Shown here: positions 8,173 through 17,677 of the stretch, one piece after another
Layout: each line of letters begins with the position of its first letter
How positions within the stretch are numbered: the first letter of the stretch is position 1
Assembly: GCA_947496235.1 (NCBI GenBank)
Contig: CANMCE010000005.1
Coordinates: 186,001-250,000, forward strand
Direction: 5' to 3'
Source: an uncultured Glaciecola sp.
GTDB lineage: Bacteria > Pseudomonadota > Gammaproteobacteria > Enterobacterales > Alteromonadaceae
DNA: 64,000 bases
Made by a program: the position numbers and the translations under genes
The notes under the pieces: model-generated
The model's input: the letters and a program-made list of their open reading frames with translations, nothing else
Told to the model about the DNA's origin: nothing
The model's database searches: none

Positions 8173-9360
8173 ATGAAAGAAGCCGTTATAGTATCCACAG
8201 CAAGAACTCCCATTGGAAGAGCCTTTAAAGGTGCTTTTAATAACACTAAATCACCAACACTTACTGCCCATGCAATCAAGCATGCCGTTGAGCGCGCCAA
8301 AGTGGAAGGTGGAGAAATCGACGATGTGATCATAGGTTCAGTATTAAATGCTGGCAGTGCCGGTGGTAATATCGCGCGTTTAGCCACCCTAGCAGCAGGT
8401 TTGCCAAATACAGTGTCTGGACAAACGATAGATCGCCAATGTTCATCCGGTCTAATGGCGGTTGCAACCGCAGCTAAACAAATTATTGTTGATGGTATGA
8501 ATGTGGTTGTAGCTGGTGGTCAAGATAATATCTCTGAAATTCAGGGGCCTTATTTTGATTGGGCGAGCAAGTGTACCGATGAAAATGTAATCGCACATGA
8601 AAAGCACGCATACATGCCAATGTTGTTTACTGCTGAAAATGTCGCCAAAGTTTACAAGATTTCCCGTGATGCTCAGGACGAATACGCGCTAAGTTCACAA
8701 CAACGAACAGCTAAGGCTCAGGCTGAAGGCAAATTCGATGATGAAATAGTGCCTTTTACTACTACTAAAGCCATTTTCAATAAAGAAACCAAAGAGACAA
8801 GTTACGAAGAAGTCACTTTAAGCAAAGATGAAGGAAACCGTCCAAGCACTACTTTAGATGACCTCCAAAGCTTAAAGCCAGTGCTTGATAATGGTTGTAT
8901 TACCGCAGGTAATGCTTCTCAATTATCAGATGGCGCGTCAGCTTGTGTGGTAATGGAAAGAAGTTTAGCAGAACAACGGAATCTTGATATTTTAGGTATC
9001 TATCGCGGTATGGCCGTTGCAGGAAACCAACCTGAAGAAATGGGCATTGGCCCGATATACGCCATTCCTAAATTACTTAAACTTCATGGTTTGAGCATTA
9101 ATGACGTAGGTTTATGGGAATTAAATGAAGCCTTTGCTTGTCAGGCACTCTACTGTCGCGACAACCTAGGTATTGATCCTGAAATATACAATGTTAACGG
9201 CGGTGCCATCAGTATTGGCCACCCATACGGAATGACTGGTGCTCGCACTGTAGGTCATGCATTAATTGAAGGTAAACGACGCGGTGTTAAATATGTCGTT
9301 GTGACCATGTGTGTCGGCGGTGGAATGGGCGCTGCAGGCTTATTTGAAATCGCCAATTAA
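8173..9360 (+). CDS. Thiolase (acetyl-CoA C-acyltransferase)
   Basis: A 395-residue thiolase starting [18 protein letters not shown]. The nucleophile is Cys90 in [10 protein letters not shown]. His350 in [12 protein letters not shown] and Cys380 in [12 protein letters not shown] complete the active site, and NEAFACQ gives the Asn-Glu-Ala-Phe loop. The sequence and the GHPYGMTG variant fit the broad acetyl-CoA acetyltransferase/acyltransferase group, so it may act in fatty acid degradation or acetoacetyl-CoA formation. No partner hydratase or dehydrogenase gene is adjacent, which leaves the direction open. A good terminator follows. Confidence 0.93.
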   Translation: MKEAVIVSTARTPIGRAFKGAFNNTKSPTLTAHAIKHAVERAKVEGGEIDDVIIGSVLNAGSAGGNIARLATLAAGLPNTVSGQTIDRQCSSGLMAVATAAKQIIVDGMNVVVAGGQDNISEIQGPYFDWASKCTDENVIAHEKHAYMPMLFTAENVAKVYKISRDAQDEYALSSQQRTAKAQAEGKFDDEIVPFTTTKAIFNKETKETSYEEVTLSKDEGNRPSTTLDDLQSLKPVLDNGCITAGNASQLSDGASACVVMERSLAEQRNLDILGIYRGMAVAGNQPEEMGIGPIYAIPKLLKLHGLSINDVGLWELNEAFACQALYCRDNLGIDPEIYNVNGGAISIGHPYGMTGARTVGHALIEGKRRGVKYVVVTMCVGGGMGAAGLFEIAN

Positions 9361-9445
9361 AAAAATTTATTTTATTTGAAATTTTTTGCGCTTATATTCT
9401 GTCTTTATTAACAGTGTAAGCGCACTTGTTGTTCCCATTGAGTAT

Positions 9446-9490
9446 ACGCCAATTACGCATTACTATTTGTATGCTTTTGGCGTTTTTTTT
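9446..9490 (+). terminator. Terminator downstream of the thiolase
   Basis: ACGCCAA (9446-9452) pairs with TTGGCGT (9477-9483), with an inner GCAT/ATGC pairing, followed by seven T (9484-9490). Confidence 0.82.
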
Positions 9491-9509
9491 ATCTTAAGGA
9501 AAATGAATA

Positions 9510-10100
9510 TTGGTAACCGTTCCTAATTCAGCAAGGTTAGCATATCGCTTATTCAATTTAGATGACGTTCATACTGCCTCTCAAGACTTAGATGACATTT
9601 GGCAAGTCGACCAAGATCCTGAAGTGATGAAGTATTTAACCAATGGTGTAACCACTTCCAAAGAAGTACTAAAAAACGTTTATATTCCCCGTTTAAAATC
9701 ATATACAGATATCGACAAAGGATTCGGTATGTGGCGAATTTCCTTAGCAGATTGCGATACCTTTATTGGCGAACTCATAATGCGCCCTATGCATTTTGGG
9801 TCTGATAATCCTCATCAGCATGATATTGAACTTGGCTGGCGATTTATTCGAAAGTACTGGGGGCAAGGTTACGCGACAGAGGCTGCGGACCATTTGATGC
9901 GTTGGAAAGCCCAAGACCCGATAGTAAAGCGCTTCAGTGCCATTGCAGACACCAATAACAAAGCATCTACCGCTATAATGAAAAAACTAGGTATGCGATT
10001 TATTACCCACGAAATCCACCAAGATCCGCTAGGAGACGTAGAAGTAGATCGTTATAGTTTGGATGTGGCGGACTTAAATACTGATAAAACGAACCAGTGA
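9510..10100 (+). CDS. GNAT acetyltransferase, RimJ/RimL type
   Basis: A 196-residue Acetyltransf_3 protein with an N-terminal strand RLAYRLFNLDD, IELGWRFIRKYWGQGYATEA as the acetyl-CoA pyrophosphate loop (R/Q-x-x-G-x-G/A), and SAIADTNNKASTAIMKKLGM as the conserved Asn-x-x-S helix. Such proteins acetylate N-termini of proteins or small molecules; the target is unknown. The start chosen is TTG 9510 with AAGGA at 9496-9500. An ATG at 9503 is closer to that site but opens only an 8-codon frame ending at 9526, so a translational twist or a weak start is possible. Confidence 0.87.
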   Translation: MVTVPNSARLAYRLFNLDDVHTASQDLDDIWQVDQDPEVMKYLTNGVTTSKEVLKNVYIPRLKSYTDIDKGFGMWRISLADCDTFIGELIMRPMHFGSDNPHQHDIELGWRFIRKYWGQGYATEAADHLMRWKAQDPIVKRFSAIADTNNKASTAIMKKLGMRFITHEIHQDPLGDVEVDRYSLDVADLNTDKTNQ

Positions 10101-10117
10101 CTAGAACTTAGATAGCA

Positions 10118-10151
10118 CTTGATATGGCTAGCATTTTTCACTAGTATCAAG
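10118..10151. repeat. Inverted repeat before the histidine kinase gene
   Basis: CTTGATA (10118-10124) pairs with TATCAAG (10145-10151), continued inward by CTAG with CTAG after a 3-nt bulge. No T run follows directly, so it may be a weak terminator for the acetyltransferase gene or an operator. Confidence 0.4.
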
Positions 10152-10181
10152 GCTTCAAAATAGCTTCCTTTTTAAATCTCA

Positions 10182-11306
10182 TTGTCTAATTCAAGCGAAA
10201 ATAATCAAACAAATCAGTTCGAAAAAAAAATAGCGGCATTAGAAGCCGAAATAGTCGAGCTCAGAAGAAAAAATGATTTACAAGATCAGGTGATTAACCT
10301 GAACCAAGATAGTATTTTTGTTAAAGATGCCAATTTAAATTGGATCTTTGCAAATGATGCAGCGCTTTCATTTTACTCGAAAAAGATTCGAGACAAACTT
10401 ATTGGAACAAATCCAGCTGAACACTTTCCTCCAGAGCAAGTGGCAAAGTTTGAAGAGTCAGACCATATTGCCTTAACAACAGGTATTTATGAAAAAAAAG
10501 AAACGGTTTTGCTCGATGACGGCAGAGAGATTCAGGCTCAAATAACCAAAAAGCGTTTTATTGGTGAAGATGGCGCCCCCTATTTGTTGTGTATAAGTCG
10601 AGATATTACTGACAGAGAAGATTTAATAGTAGAGCTCAAACGTTCAAACGCCGATCTAGATAATTTCGCATATGTAGCTTCTCATGATCTACGAGCACCA
10701 CTAAACGCCATAAAAACTATGGTTGCTTGGGTCAGAGAAGACTGTGAAGATATTCTACCATTAGAAAGTAAAGACAATTTAGCGCTAGTGATGAACCGTG
10801 TTGAACGCATGGAAAAGCTACTAATGGACTTGCTTGAATACAGCCGTATGGGACGCGAAAAACAGTTGCCGGTTAGGTTTAACATTCGTAAAAAAGTGCT
10901 CGAATTGCTGAACTTAGTCGATCTCCCTATGGGGTTTGGTATCCGCTGCGACGATGTAGAGGTTACTTTACCTGAAACTCCGTTTAATGTGGTTATGGTG
11001 AATCTAATTGGTAATGCAATAAAGCACCATGATTCGGCCAATGCGAATATTTCAATTTCCGTTAAAACTACCAAACGCTACACAGTAATTACGGTTGCGG
11101 ATAATGGTCCAGGCGTTCCCGACGAATACAAACAAAAAGTCTTTGAGCTATTTACCACATTGAAACCAAGAGACGAATTAGAAGGTTCCGGCATGGGATT
11201 AAGCGTGGTGAAAAAGCTGGTAGAACAATATCAAGGCAAAATCGAAGTTGCCGACAATTCTCCTCGCGGCACTAAGTTCATTATTTCATGGCCACAGTTT
11301 AAGTAA
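10182..11306 (+). CDS. PAS-domain sensor histidine kinase, soluble
   Basis: A 374-residue protein: a short coiled coil (residues 10-40), a PAS domain (about 40-140, ending LCISRDITDRE), HisKA with His168 in VASHDLRAPL, then the ATPase domain with N box NLIGNAIKHHD, G1 DNGPGVP and G2 GSGMGLSVV. It closely resembles the bacteriophytochrome-type kinase core, and no membrane segment is seen, so the signal is cytoplasmic. No response regulator gene is adjacent. The start is uncertain: TTG 10182 is the best candidate, without a clear ribosome site, and no in-frame ATG precedes the PAS domain. Confidence 0.88.
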   Translation: MSNSSENNQTNQFEKKIAALEAEIVELRRKNDLQDQVINLNQDSIFVKDANLNWIFANDAALSFYSKKIRDKLIGTNPAEHFPPEQVAKFEESDHIALTTGIYEKKETVLLDDGREIQAQITKKRFIGEDGAPYLLCISRDITDREDLIVELKRSNADLDNFAYVASHDLRAPLNAIKTMVAWVREDCEDILPLESKDNLALVMNRVERMEKLLMDLLEYSRMGREKQLPVRFNIRKKVLELLNLVDLPMGFGIRCDDVEVTLPETPFNVVMVNLIGNAIKHHDSANANISISVKTTKRYTVITVADNGPGVPDEYKQKVFELFTTLKPRDELEGSGMGLSVVKKLVEQYQGKIEVADNSPRGTKFIISWPQFK

Positions 11307-11442
11307 GTTGCACTTTCTTTGAGAACGTTTTTCAAAAGGGAAAAAGTCTTATGCAAAGGAATGCTAGATTCTGCTTCACTTTGCTACTTTAGTGCTATAC
11401 ATTGTAGCTATATTGGTTTAAAAAATAACTCGCCCAAATACC

Positions 11443-14400
11443 ATGCTATTTCAGATACTTGCTGTACATAAGTATACAAGATTCCGATTCTATTGGGTGA
11501 TATTGGGATGTTTTATTTTCTCCCAAAGTGCCACTGCTTCTCTAACGATAATCAATATATCTGAATTACCGAATGGGCAACTTCAAATTCCATTGTCGAA
11601 AACAACACAATTGGAGTTGGTTAACAATGAAAATGCCCTTGTTGTATTTACTCTTAAACAAGAAATCGCAGATGCTAGGGTTGTTTTAACGTCTTGCCAT
11701 TCTGATTCATCGACTACTCAAACGATAATAAATTCACCGGATACTTATCGTCTTCCTGAAATTTTTGCTGTTTATCCCAAAAGTCAGAATTGCAAAATTA
11801 GCATCAGCGCTTCTGATACTTCAGATAGCTTTGCAAATATTGAATTGTCTTGGTTTGAGGTTAAGCAGCCATCGATAGACTTAATTACAGCCCTAGCGCA
11901 TCTAGTAGAGGCAGAACAAAAATGGTCAAACTATTTTGAAGTAAACGAAGCCCAGCAATCAAATGTGCTAGCCAATGTAATACAGAGCCTAACAAGTGCC
12001 AAAAATTTACTTGGAGACGCACTGCCGTATTGGTCTCATCTCATCCAATATAAACAAAGTGAAGTTTATCATTATCTTGGGCAGTATGATGAACAAGCTA
12101 GAATTTTACAGACACTATTGGACCAGCCTAATTTAGCAATAGAGATGAAAGCGCAAGCCCATGTTGATCTTGCCATTTACACCATTTACGAAATTAAAGA
12201 TTTTGATGAGGCAAGTAAACAGATCGAGCTCACTTTCCAGTTACTGGAAAACGCCGAGCAAAGTGTTTTATACGCGGATGCTTTAGAAACATCGGCGTCT
12301 ATAGAAATCGAACGTGCAAATTTCTCATCGGGTATCGATAACTTTGTTGCCAGTTATCAAATTTTTATGGCCAAGGGCGCAAAAAAAGATGCGTTAAATA
12401 CCGCATTATCCTTAGGGTATTTTTATTATCGAACGGGCGAATTGGTGCGAGCCTCTCAAGAATATAATGCGGCGAAATTATTGGCAGAATCAATTAGTGA
12501 ATCATACTCAGTCACCAATGCAAATATAAAGCTAGCTACTGTATATCGAAATTTGGGAGACTATGATAAGGCGGCCAAATTTCTCGATATAGCCCTATCT
12601 CAAAGTGCTTCATTTGATCATTCTTACTTAGACGCTTGGGCAAAACTTGAAAAAGCTAAATTACTGAAAGCCACCTTACAATATCACTATGCAATCGATT
12701 GGTTTGACAAGGCAAAATCGGCGTTTAAAAAATTAAATGCAATGGCGGATGTTTATCAAATAAATATAGTGTTGGCGGATTTATATGTCGACATGCAACA
12801 AGTTGAAAACGCTGAAAAATTGTATTTTGAATATCTTAACTATGCACAAGAAGAACTGACACAGCTTCAAGTTGCACAAGTTAGTATGCAAATTGCTGAA
12901 TTAAAGTTAAAGCAAGGATTTATACAGGAAGCCATAGACTATCAAAACATCGCACATACCTATTTTCAAGGAGTGTCAGATGCCTTTTCACTAGCTGACA
13001 CCCAATTTGGTTTAGCTGCTTCATACGCTGCTCTAGCAGATATAGAAAAGGCGACATTTTATTTTGATGCGGCGTTGCGCTTTTATGAATCTATCGAGGC
13101 GACACCATCCGCCTTATCTGCAATCCTTGAGTACGCAAAATATATAAGTCTCATATCCAAAGAAAAGGCTTTAAGTGCAATCGATGTAGCCTTGGAACAA
13201 TCACTTAATGGTGATTTTCAAGTAGCAAGGGAAGATTTAAGTATTGGGTTTACAGCTAGCCTGCAAGACTTGCTAAGCTTAAAAATTAAACTTGATGATG
13301 CATTAACCGCCGAACAAAGTTTAGTATTAGTTGAAAATATAAAAGCTAAGGCGTTAAAACGATTTTTTTATAATAAGGCGGACTTCACTAGCAATTCAGA
13401 GCAAGAAAAAAGTCTAGCGGCAATTAATTCTCAAATAAGTCAACAGCTAGTAGCTTTACAAAACGCATCTGCATCAGCACATCCCTCATTATTGCAAGAA
13501 CTCAGGCGATTAAGTGAAGAGCGTTATAAAGTTGAGCAGTCAATTTATTTTGACCGCACAGATTCCAGCGATCAGGCTGATTTTGACCTAGCCGCCTTAT
13601 CTAAGTTGCGACAAAACCTGCAAGATCATCAACTAGTGCTTTTTGTTGATAGCAGTGATATTGCCTCAAAGCTTTGGTTTATCAGCAAAAATAACGTGAA
13701 GCAATTTAACATTAAAGATTCAAAGGATTTGAACCAGCAAGTGGTTGGATTATTGGAGAACATTAAGAAGCATAAATCCTACCGAGACAACAAACAAATT
13801 ATACAGAAAATTTCCAATAGTCTATTTCCAGACCCTTCAGTGTTAAAACAAAAACAAGAATTAATAGTGATTGCAGACGGCGCCTTGGCTAATTTGCCAT
13901 TTTCAGTATTGGAAAATCCGACAGATAAATCTTCACTGCTTAATTCTTTGACCGTTAGTTTTCATCAATCGTTGGCTTTATTGATGGCTCAGATGACTAC
14001 ACCAGATTTACGCGATAATCAGACTAAATCCTTGATAGTGGCAAGCCCTGAAATGCAGGCGCTAGAAAACGGGTCTTCTTTACAAGCTGGTTATAAAGCT
14101 TCTAATTTACCATTTTCAAAAGCAGAAGCTGAGTATATCGGAAAAACCCTTGGAACAGATGCAGTCACTCTCATTGGTAAACAAGCAAACAAACAAAATA
14201 TTAAGCAACAAATGCTTCCACAATTTAATATTTTGCATTTTGCAACTCATGCGGTAGCCAATAGCGACTTTCCCGAACTGGGAGGGCTGGTCTTGTCAAA
14301 TAGTCATGATTCTGACAATCTTTTATTAGCACCAGAAATAAAAAAATTGCATTTAAATGCCCACCTAGTAGTGCTAAGTGGATGTGATTCTGCAATAGGC

Positions 14401-14679
14401 AAAACTATAGCCGGAGAAGGTATGCTAGGTTTATCACGTGCATTTATGCAAGCAGGTGCCCGAAATGTCATCGGGAGCTTGTGGAAAGTACAAGATGATG
14501 TAACGGCAAAATTAATGCAATTGTTTTATCAGTATCATATTGAACAAAACATGAGTGCTCAATTGGCCCTTGTTCATGCGCAAAGAGATGTCCGCAATTA
14601 CAAACGAAAAGATGGTAGAAGACCATGGAGAGCCCCCTATTATTGGGCGGGATTTATTTTACATGGAACAGGGTCATAA
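11443..14679 (+). CDS. Exported TPR-repeat protein with C-terminal CHAT peptidase domain
   Basis: A 1078-residue protein. A signal-like hydrophobic segment lies at about residues 15-32, followed by a small beta-rich region to about 145. Residues about 170-600 are tandem TPR-like helices, for example YYRTGELVRASQEYNAAKLL and NLGDYDKAAKFLDIALSQ. The last 300 residues form a CHAT (caspase HetF-associated with TPRs) domain with the likely catalytic His936 in HFATHA and Cys981 in LSGCDSAIG, then GEGMLGLSRAFMQAGARNV and the closing YYWAGFILHG. CHAT proteins are caspase-like peptidases that are often effectors. The stop touches the ATG of an ECF sigma factor (TAAATG), so the two are translated together. 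Export to the periplasm is inferred from the N-terminus. Confidence 0.88.
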   Translation: MLFQILAVHKYTRFRFYWVILGCFIFSQSATASLTIINISELPNGQLQIPLSKTTQLELVNNENALVVFTLKQEIADARVVLTSCHSDSSTTQTIINSPDTYRLPEIFAVYPKSQNCKISISASDTSDSFANIELSWFEVKQPSIDLITALAHLVEAEQKWSNYFEVNEAQQSNVLANVIQSLTSAKNLLGDALPYWSHLIQYKQSEVYHYLGQYDEQARILQTLLDQPNLAIEMKAQAHVDLAIYTIYEIKDFDEASKQIELTFQLLENAEQSVLYADALETSASIEIERANFSSGIDNFVASYQIFMAKGAKKDALNTALSLGYFYYRTGELVRASQEYNAAKLLAESISESYSVTNANIKLATVYRNLGDYDKAAKFLDIALSQSASFDHSYLDAWAKLEKAKLLKATLQYHYAIDWFDKAKSAFKKLNAMADVYQINIVLADLYVDMQQVENAEKLYFEYLNYAQEELTQLQVAQVSMQIAELKLKQGFIQEAIDYQNIAHTYFQGVSDAFSLADTQFGLAASYAALADIEKATFYFDAALRFYESIEATPSALSAILEYAKYISLISKEKALSAIDVALEQSLNGDFQVAREDLSIGFTASLQDLLSLKIKLDDALTAEQSLVLVENIKAKALKRFFYNKADFTSNSEQEKSLAAINSQISQQLVALQNASASAHPSLLQELRRLSEERYKVEQSIYFDRTDSSDQADFDLAALSKLRQNLQDHQLVLFVDSSDIASKLWFISKNNVKQFNIKDSKDLNQQVVGLLENIKKHKSYRDNKQIIQKISNSLFPDPSVLKQKQELIVIADGALANLPFSVLENPTDKSSLLNSLTVSFHQSLALLMAQMTTPDLRDNQTKSLIVASPEMQALENGSSLQAGYKASNLPFSKAEAEYIGKTLGTDAVTLIGKQANKQNIKQQMLPQFNILHFATHAVANSDFPELGGLVLSNSHDSDNLLLAPEIKKLHLNAHLVVLSGCDSAIGKTIAGEGMLGLSRAFMQAGARNVIGSLWKVQDDVTAKLMQLFYQYHIEQNMSAQLALVHAQRDVRNYKRKDGRRPWRAPYYWAGFILHGTGS

Positions 14680-15276
14680 ATGACACAAATGGACGAAGCT
14701 GCGTTTGCTGAACAATTAGTTGAACGTATAAAAAACGGCGAAAAAGACGCAGAAAGAGACTTAGTTGAACGTTATCAACGGGGTTTATTTTTTGTATTGC
14801 GACGAAAATGTTCTCAAGATGCTGTGCTTGCGCAAGACTTAATGCAAGATACTTGGCAAATTGTCATCGAAAAAATCCGAGCTGATAAAATTAGAGAACC
14901 TCAAAAGCTTGCCGCATTTATCGTGCAAACTGGAAAAAATGCGGTAATTGCTCACTTCAGGAAAATTGAGAATAAGGGATCTTCGGCGGTTGACTCTCAT
15001 TCGCTAGATACGAACCTGGCACAACTAGTGGACCAAAGAGATAACCCTGAGCAAAAACTGCTTAACTATAACCTGGGTTTGATGGTCAAAAAAGTTATTC
15101 TGGAGATGGAACAAACCCGTGATAAAGATATCTTATTCAGCTTATTTTTAAATCAACAAGATAAGAAAACCATTTGCCAAAATTTAGGTCTAGATAGTGA
15201 ACATTTTGATCGAGTGCTTTATAGAGCAAAACTTAGATTTCGTAAGATTTGGGAACAGCACCACAATACTTCTTGA
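14680..15276 (+). CDS. ECF-type RNA polymerase sigma factor
   Basis: A 198-residue sigma-70 family protein. Region 2 spans roughly residues 25-90, with ERYQRGLFFVLRRKC, DLMQDTWQIVIEKI and KLAAFIVQTGKNAVIAHFRK. Region 4 spans about 140-190, with DKKTICQNLGLDSEHFDRVL and YRAKLRFRKIWEQ as the helix-turn-helix binding the -35 element. Regions 1.1 and 3 are absent, which is the ECF layout. It begins directly after the CHAT gene stop and is followed 56 bp later by a membrane anti-sigma-like gene. Such sigma factors are usually held inactive by the adjacent anti-sigma until a signal releases them. No obvious zinc ligand is present. Confidence 0.88.
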   Translation: MTQMDEAAFAEQLVERIKNGEKDAERDLVERYQRGLFFVLRRKCSQDAVLAQDLMQDTWQIVIEKIRADKIREPQKLAAFIVQTGKNAVIAHFRKIENKGSSAVDSHSLDTNLAQLVDQRDNPEQKLLNYNLGLMVKKVILEMEQTRDKDILFSLFLNQQDKKTICQNLGLDSEHFDRVLYRAKLRFRKIWEQHHNTS

Positions 15277-15332
15277 GTTGGGTGAGAGTTTTTTACCCAT
15301 ACCAACACTATAGATAAGATGAAGTAAATAAC

Positions 15333-16007
15333 ATGACTAACGAAAAGAAGGCTGAAAAGCATTTGCAAGTAGATGAAAGAATAGAAAGATACATTTTAAA
15401 TAAAATGTCTGAACAAGAAGCGTCGGAATTTGAAGCTTATTTTCTTTCTAATCAATCTTGCTTAGAGCAACTTGAAATCGCGGAACAAATTCATCAAGGA
15501 TTGTTAGCATTGCAACAAAGCGGCGATATGCAAGATATGCTGGCAAAACAAAAAGCTAAAAAGCGATTTTGGCAAAAACCAGTCCCCCTTTGGTCTCTTG
15601 CAGCAACAGTATGTTTAGTTTTACTCATTCCAATTATCCAAATTACTTCTCAAGGGTCAGGTGAAGCCGATCAAATTCGTGTGGTAAATATTGAATTAGC
15701 ATCTGTAAGAGGAGAGGGTGAAAACACAATAGAGTTAAATCTAACCGGTACTCAGACTCTTCTATCTTTTTATGTGGACACCGAAACACCTCAGTTTGAT
15801 CATCCCTCATACGGTTTCCAATTATCCAGTGAAGATAATCAAATCGTTTTTAGATCAACCAACTTAACGCTAAATAATGCAAGCACCCTATTTGTTAATC
15901 TCGGTAATATGAGGTTGGCGCCAGGCTCATATTTTTTTGAAGTCTTTGGTAGCTCAGGAAATGATCGTTTTTTGATGCAATCGGGGCATTTAGAAATAAC
16001 AGATTAA
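15333..16007 (+). CDS. Single-pass membrane protein, probable anti-sigma factor
   Basis: A 224-residue protein. The N-terminal 80 residues are cytoplasmic-looking and helical (DERIERYILNKMSEQEASEF and FEAYFLSNQSCLEQLEIAEQ), matching the shape of anti-sigma domains that clamp ECF factors. A basic stretch and one transmembrane helix (WSLAATVCLVLLIPIIQI, about residues 87-106) follow. The rest is a beta-rich periplasmic domain of about 115 residues. The Cys-rich zinc motif of ZAS anti-sigmas is missing, since only one Cys lies in the N-terminal part. The position right behind the ECF gene supports the call. The outer domain would sense the signal or the CHAT protein; that is inference. Confidence 0.72.
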   Translation: MTNEKKAEKHLQVDERIERYILNKMSEQEASEFEAYFLSNQSCLEQLEIAEQIHQGLLALQQSGDMQDMLAKQKAKKRFWQKPVPLWSLAATVCLVLLIPIIQITSQGSGEADQIRVVNIELASVRGEGENTIELNLTGTQTLLSFYVDTETPQFDHPSYGFQLSSEDNQIVFRSTNLTLNNASTLFVNLGNMRLAPGSYFFEVFGSSGNDRFLMQSGHLEITD

Positions 16008-16026
16008 GTAAAAGGAATAAAAGACT

Positions 16027-16641
16027 GTGAATAGTATTATTGTTAAAACGGGGTTGTTTTTGATTTGTTGGGCAAGTGCTTTTTATAGTCACGCCACTGA
16101 GTTGCAACGGCAAAATAGATTGTTGAAACAGTTAATTCAAGAGTATGATTTTACTTATCACTGCGTCAGTGAAACTAGCTGCAGCCGAACATCCACATCA
16201 TCCAAATCATCGTTAGGGTCTCGACTATCGACAACTGATACAGGCATAAGTATTTCATCAGATACAGAAATCCAAGAGACGGTAAAAGCAAAACTCAATG
16301 TGAGTTTAAGGTTTACGGATCAAACTTATCTTTATGCAGCAAACGATTGGGAAATTATTGAGTCAGGTTGCACTGTGCATCTTGTTTTACCAAGCGTAGC
16401 AATTGCGGATGCTTCGGAGCATGATCATGAGGACTCAATTGCACACCGTTTAACTTTATCTTTTACATCGGCCCAAAGTACCAATCCCTATGATCAAGCC
16501 TGTAATTTGCCAGTTGATGTTACGAGTTTTGACTTTTGGACCCTGACCTATCTGGTTGAACATCACAGCTTAACCACTGCATCGTCAGAAATCAGTGTGC
16601 TAAGACATAATCGTACCCATGGGGGCGCAATTTCTTTGTAA
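16027..16641 (+). CDS. Secreted protein of unknown function in the CHAT operon
   Basis: A 204-residue protein starting at GTG 16027 with AAAGGAAT upstream. The signal peptide covers about residues 1-23 (VKTGLFLICWASAFYSHA). The mature part opens with a charged helix (LQRQNRLLKQLIQEYDF), then a Ser/Thr-rich linker (about 50-75) with CVSETSC, and ends in a beta-rich domain with two further Cys and a His/Glu/Asp cluster (SEHDHEDS) that could bind metal. I recognise no family. It lies 19 bp after the anti-sigma-like gene, so it belongs to the same transcript and is a natural periplasmic partner or substrate of the CHAT protein. Confidence 0.65.
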   Translation: MNSIIVKTGLFLICWASAFYSHATELQRQNRLLKQLIQEYDFTYHCVSETSCSRTSTSSKSSLGSRLSTTDTGISISSDTEIQETVKAKLNVSLRFTDQTYLYAANDWEIIESGCTVHLVLPSVAIADASEHDHEDSIAHRLTLSFTSAQSTNPYDQACNLPVDVTSFDFWTLTYLVEHHSLTTASSEISVLRHNRTHGGAISL

Positions 16642-16724
16642 ATTTACAATAAAGAACAAGTAGTTGTGGGTACGGGTTTAGTATATTCTAGGATTACTTT
16701 CTGTTTGTCCGAAATCTGTACCTA

Positions 16725-17600
16725 ATGTCTTGGATTTTATTTACCCTTATTGCGGTATTTTTTCAAACCTTTCGTAATGCCATTCAAAGCCAATTAAGTG
16801 CAACTGTGCCTACTGCTGGGGTTACACTGGCTCGCTTTTTATTTGCGCCACCTTTGGCCGCGGTTTATGTTTATTTAACTTCGGTTCGAGACAATATCGG
16901 AATTCCTGAGTTTCCTGCTAAATTTTGGATGTTCATTTGCCTAGCTGCAATTTTACAAATAGCCGCAACTTCCTTGATGGTGCAATTGTTTAAGCAAAAG
17001 AATTTTGCAGTGGGAGCAGGCTTAGCCAAAAGTGAAGCGTTAATGGCAGGTGTTCTAGGCATGCTATTTTTCGGTAGTTATTTGAGCTTGTTAGGCTGGT
17101 TGGGTATTGGCATAGGCGCAATTGCCGTATTTATTTTAAGTGGTTGGCGAAAAGGCGGCGATCTGACCTTAAAAACGGTGATTATTGGCTTGGCTTGTGG
17201 CACCTGTTTTGCCCTTACTTCTTTATATGTCAGAGAAGCCAGTCATACTTTAGATGTTCCTTATATTCAGGGCGCGGGTTGGGTTTTGTTTTGGGTGCTC
17301 AGTTTACAGACAATCATATTGTGTAGTTTTATTGCAATAAAACAACCTGACACTTTCAAAAAACTCGCTGCTCTGCCGGGTAAAACGTTGGCAGCTAGTG
17401 TCACTAGCTTCTTAGGTTCAGTCGGTTGGTTCACTGCAATGGCGTTGCAACATGTGGCCTATGTAAAAACCTTAGGCCAACTGGAAGTATTTACTACCAT
17501 GTTAATTAGCTTAATTTGGTTAAAGCAGCCGGTGAAAAAACATGAAATTATTGGTCTTTTATTAATTGCTATTGCCGCAATTTTGGTAATGTGGTCATAA
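16725..17600 (+). CDS. EamA/DMT-superfamily inner-membrane transporter
   Basis: A 291-residue protein with about ten hydrophobic helices in two five-helix halves, the EamA layout of drug/metabolite transporters. The halves meet near the loop SGWRKGGDLTLK (about residue 140). TSLMVQLFKQKNFAVGAGLA in the first half and ALQHVAYVKTLGQLEVFTTM in the second are the conserved helix 4 positions. It ends IGLLLIAIAAILVMWS. The substrate cannot be told from sequence. It begins 83 bp after the CHAT-operon gene with no terminator seen between, so some cotranscription is possible, but the function looks unrelated. Confidence 0.88.
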   Translation: MSWILFTLIAVFFQTFRNAIQSQLSATVPTAGVTLARFLFAPPLAAVYVYLTSVRDNIGIPEFPAKFWMFICLAAILQIAATSLMVQLFKQKNFAVGAGLAKSEALMAGVLGMLFFGSYLSLLGWLGIGIGAIAVFILSGWRKGGDLTLKTVIIGLACGTCFALTSLYVREASHTLDVPYIQGAGWVLFWVLSLQTIILCSFIAIKQPDTFKKLAALPGKTLAASVTSFLGSVGWFTAMALQHVAYVKTLGQLEVFTTMLISLIWLKQPVKKHEIIGLLLIAIAAILVMWS

Positions 17601-17677
17601 AAGCTTATTCACTCTAGTTAGTTAACCCGTAATAATTTTGATACCATCAAGACATCAATAAATAAGAAGATAAAGCC

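Noticed and set aside
10682-11074. A 130-codon minus-strand frame
   Set aside because: It is an antisense shadow of the histidine kinase, whose H box and ATPase motifs are intact in the other frame.
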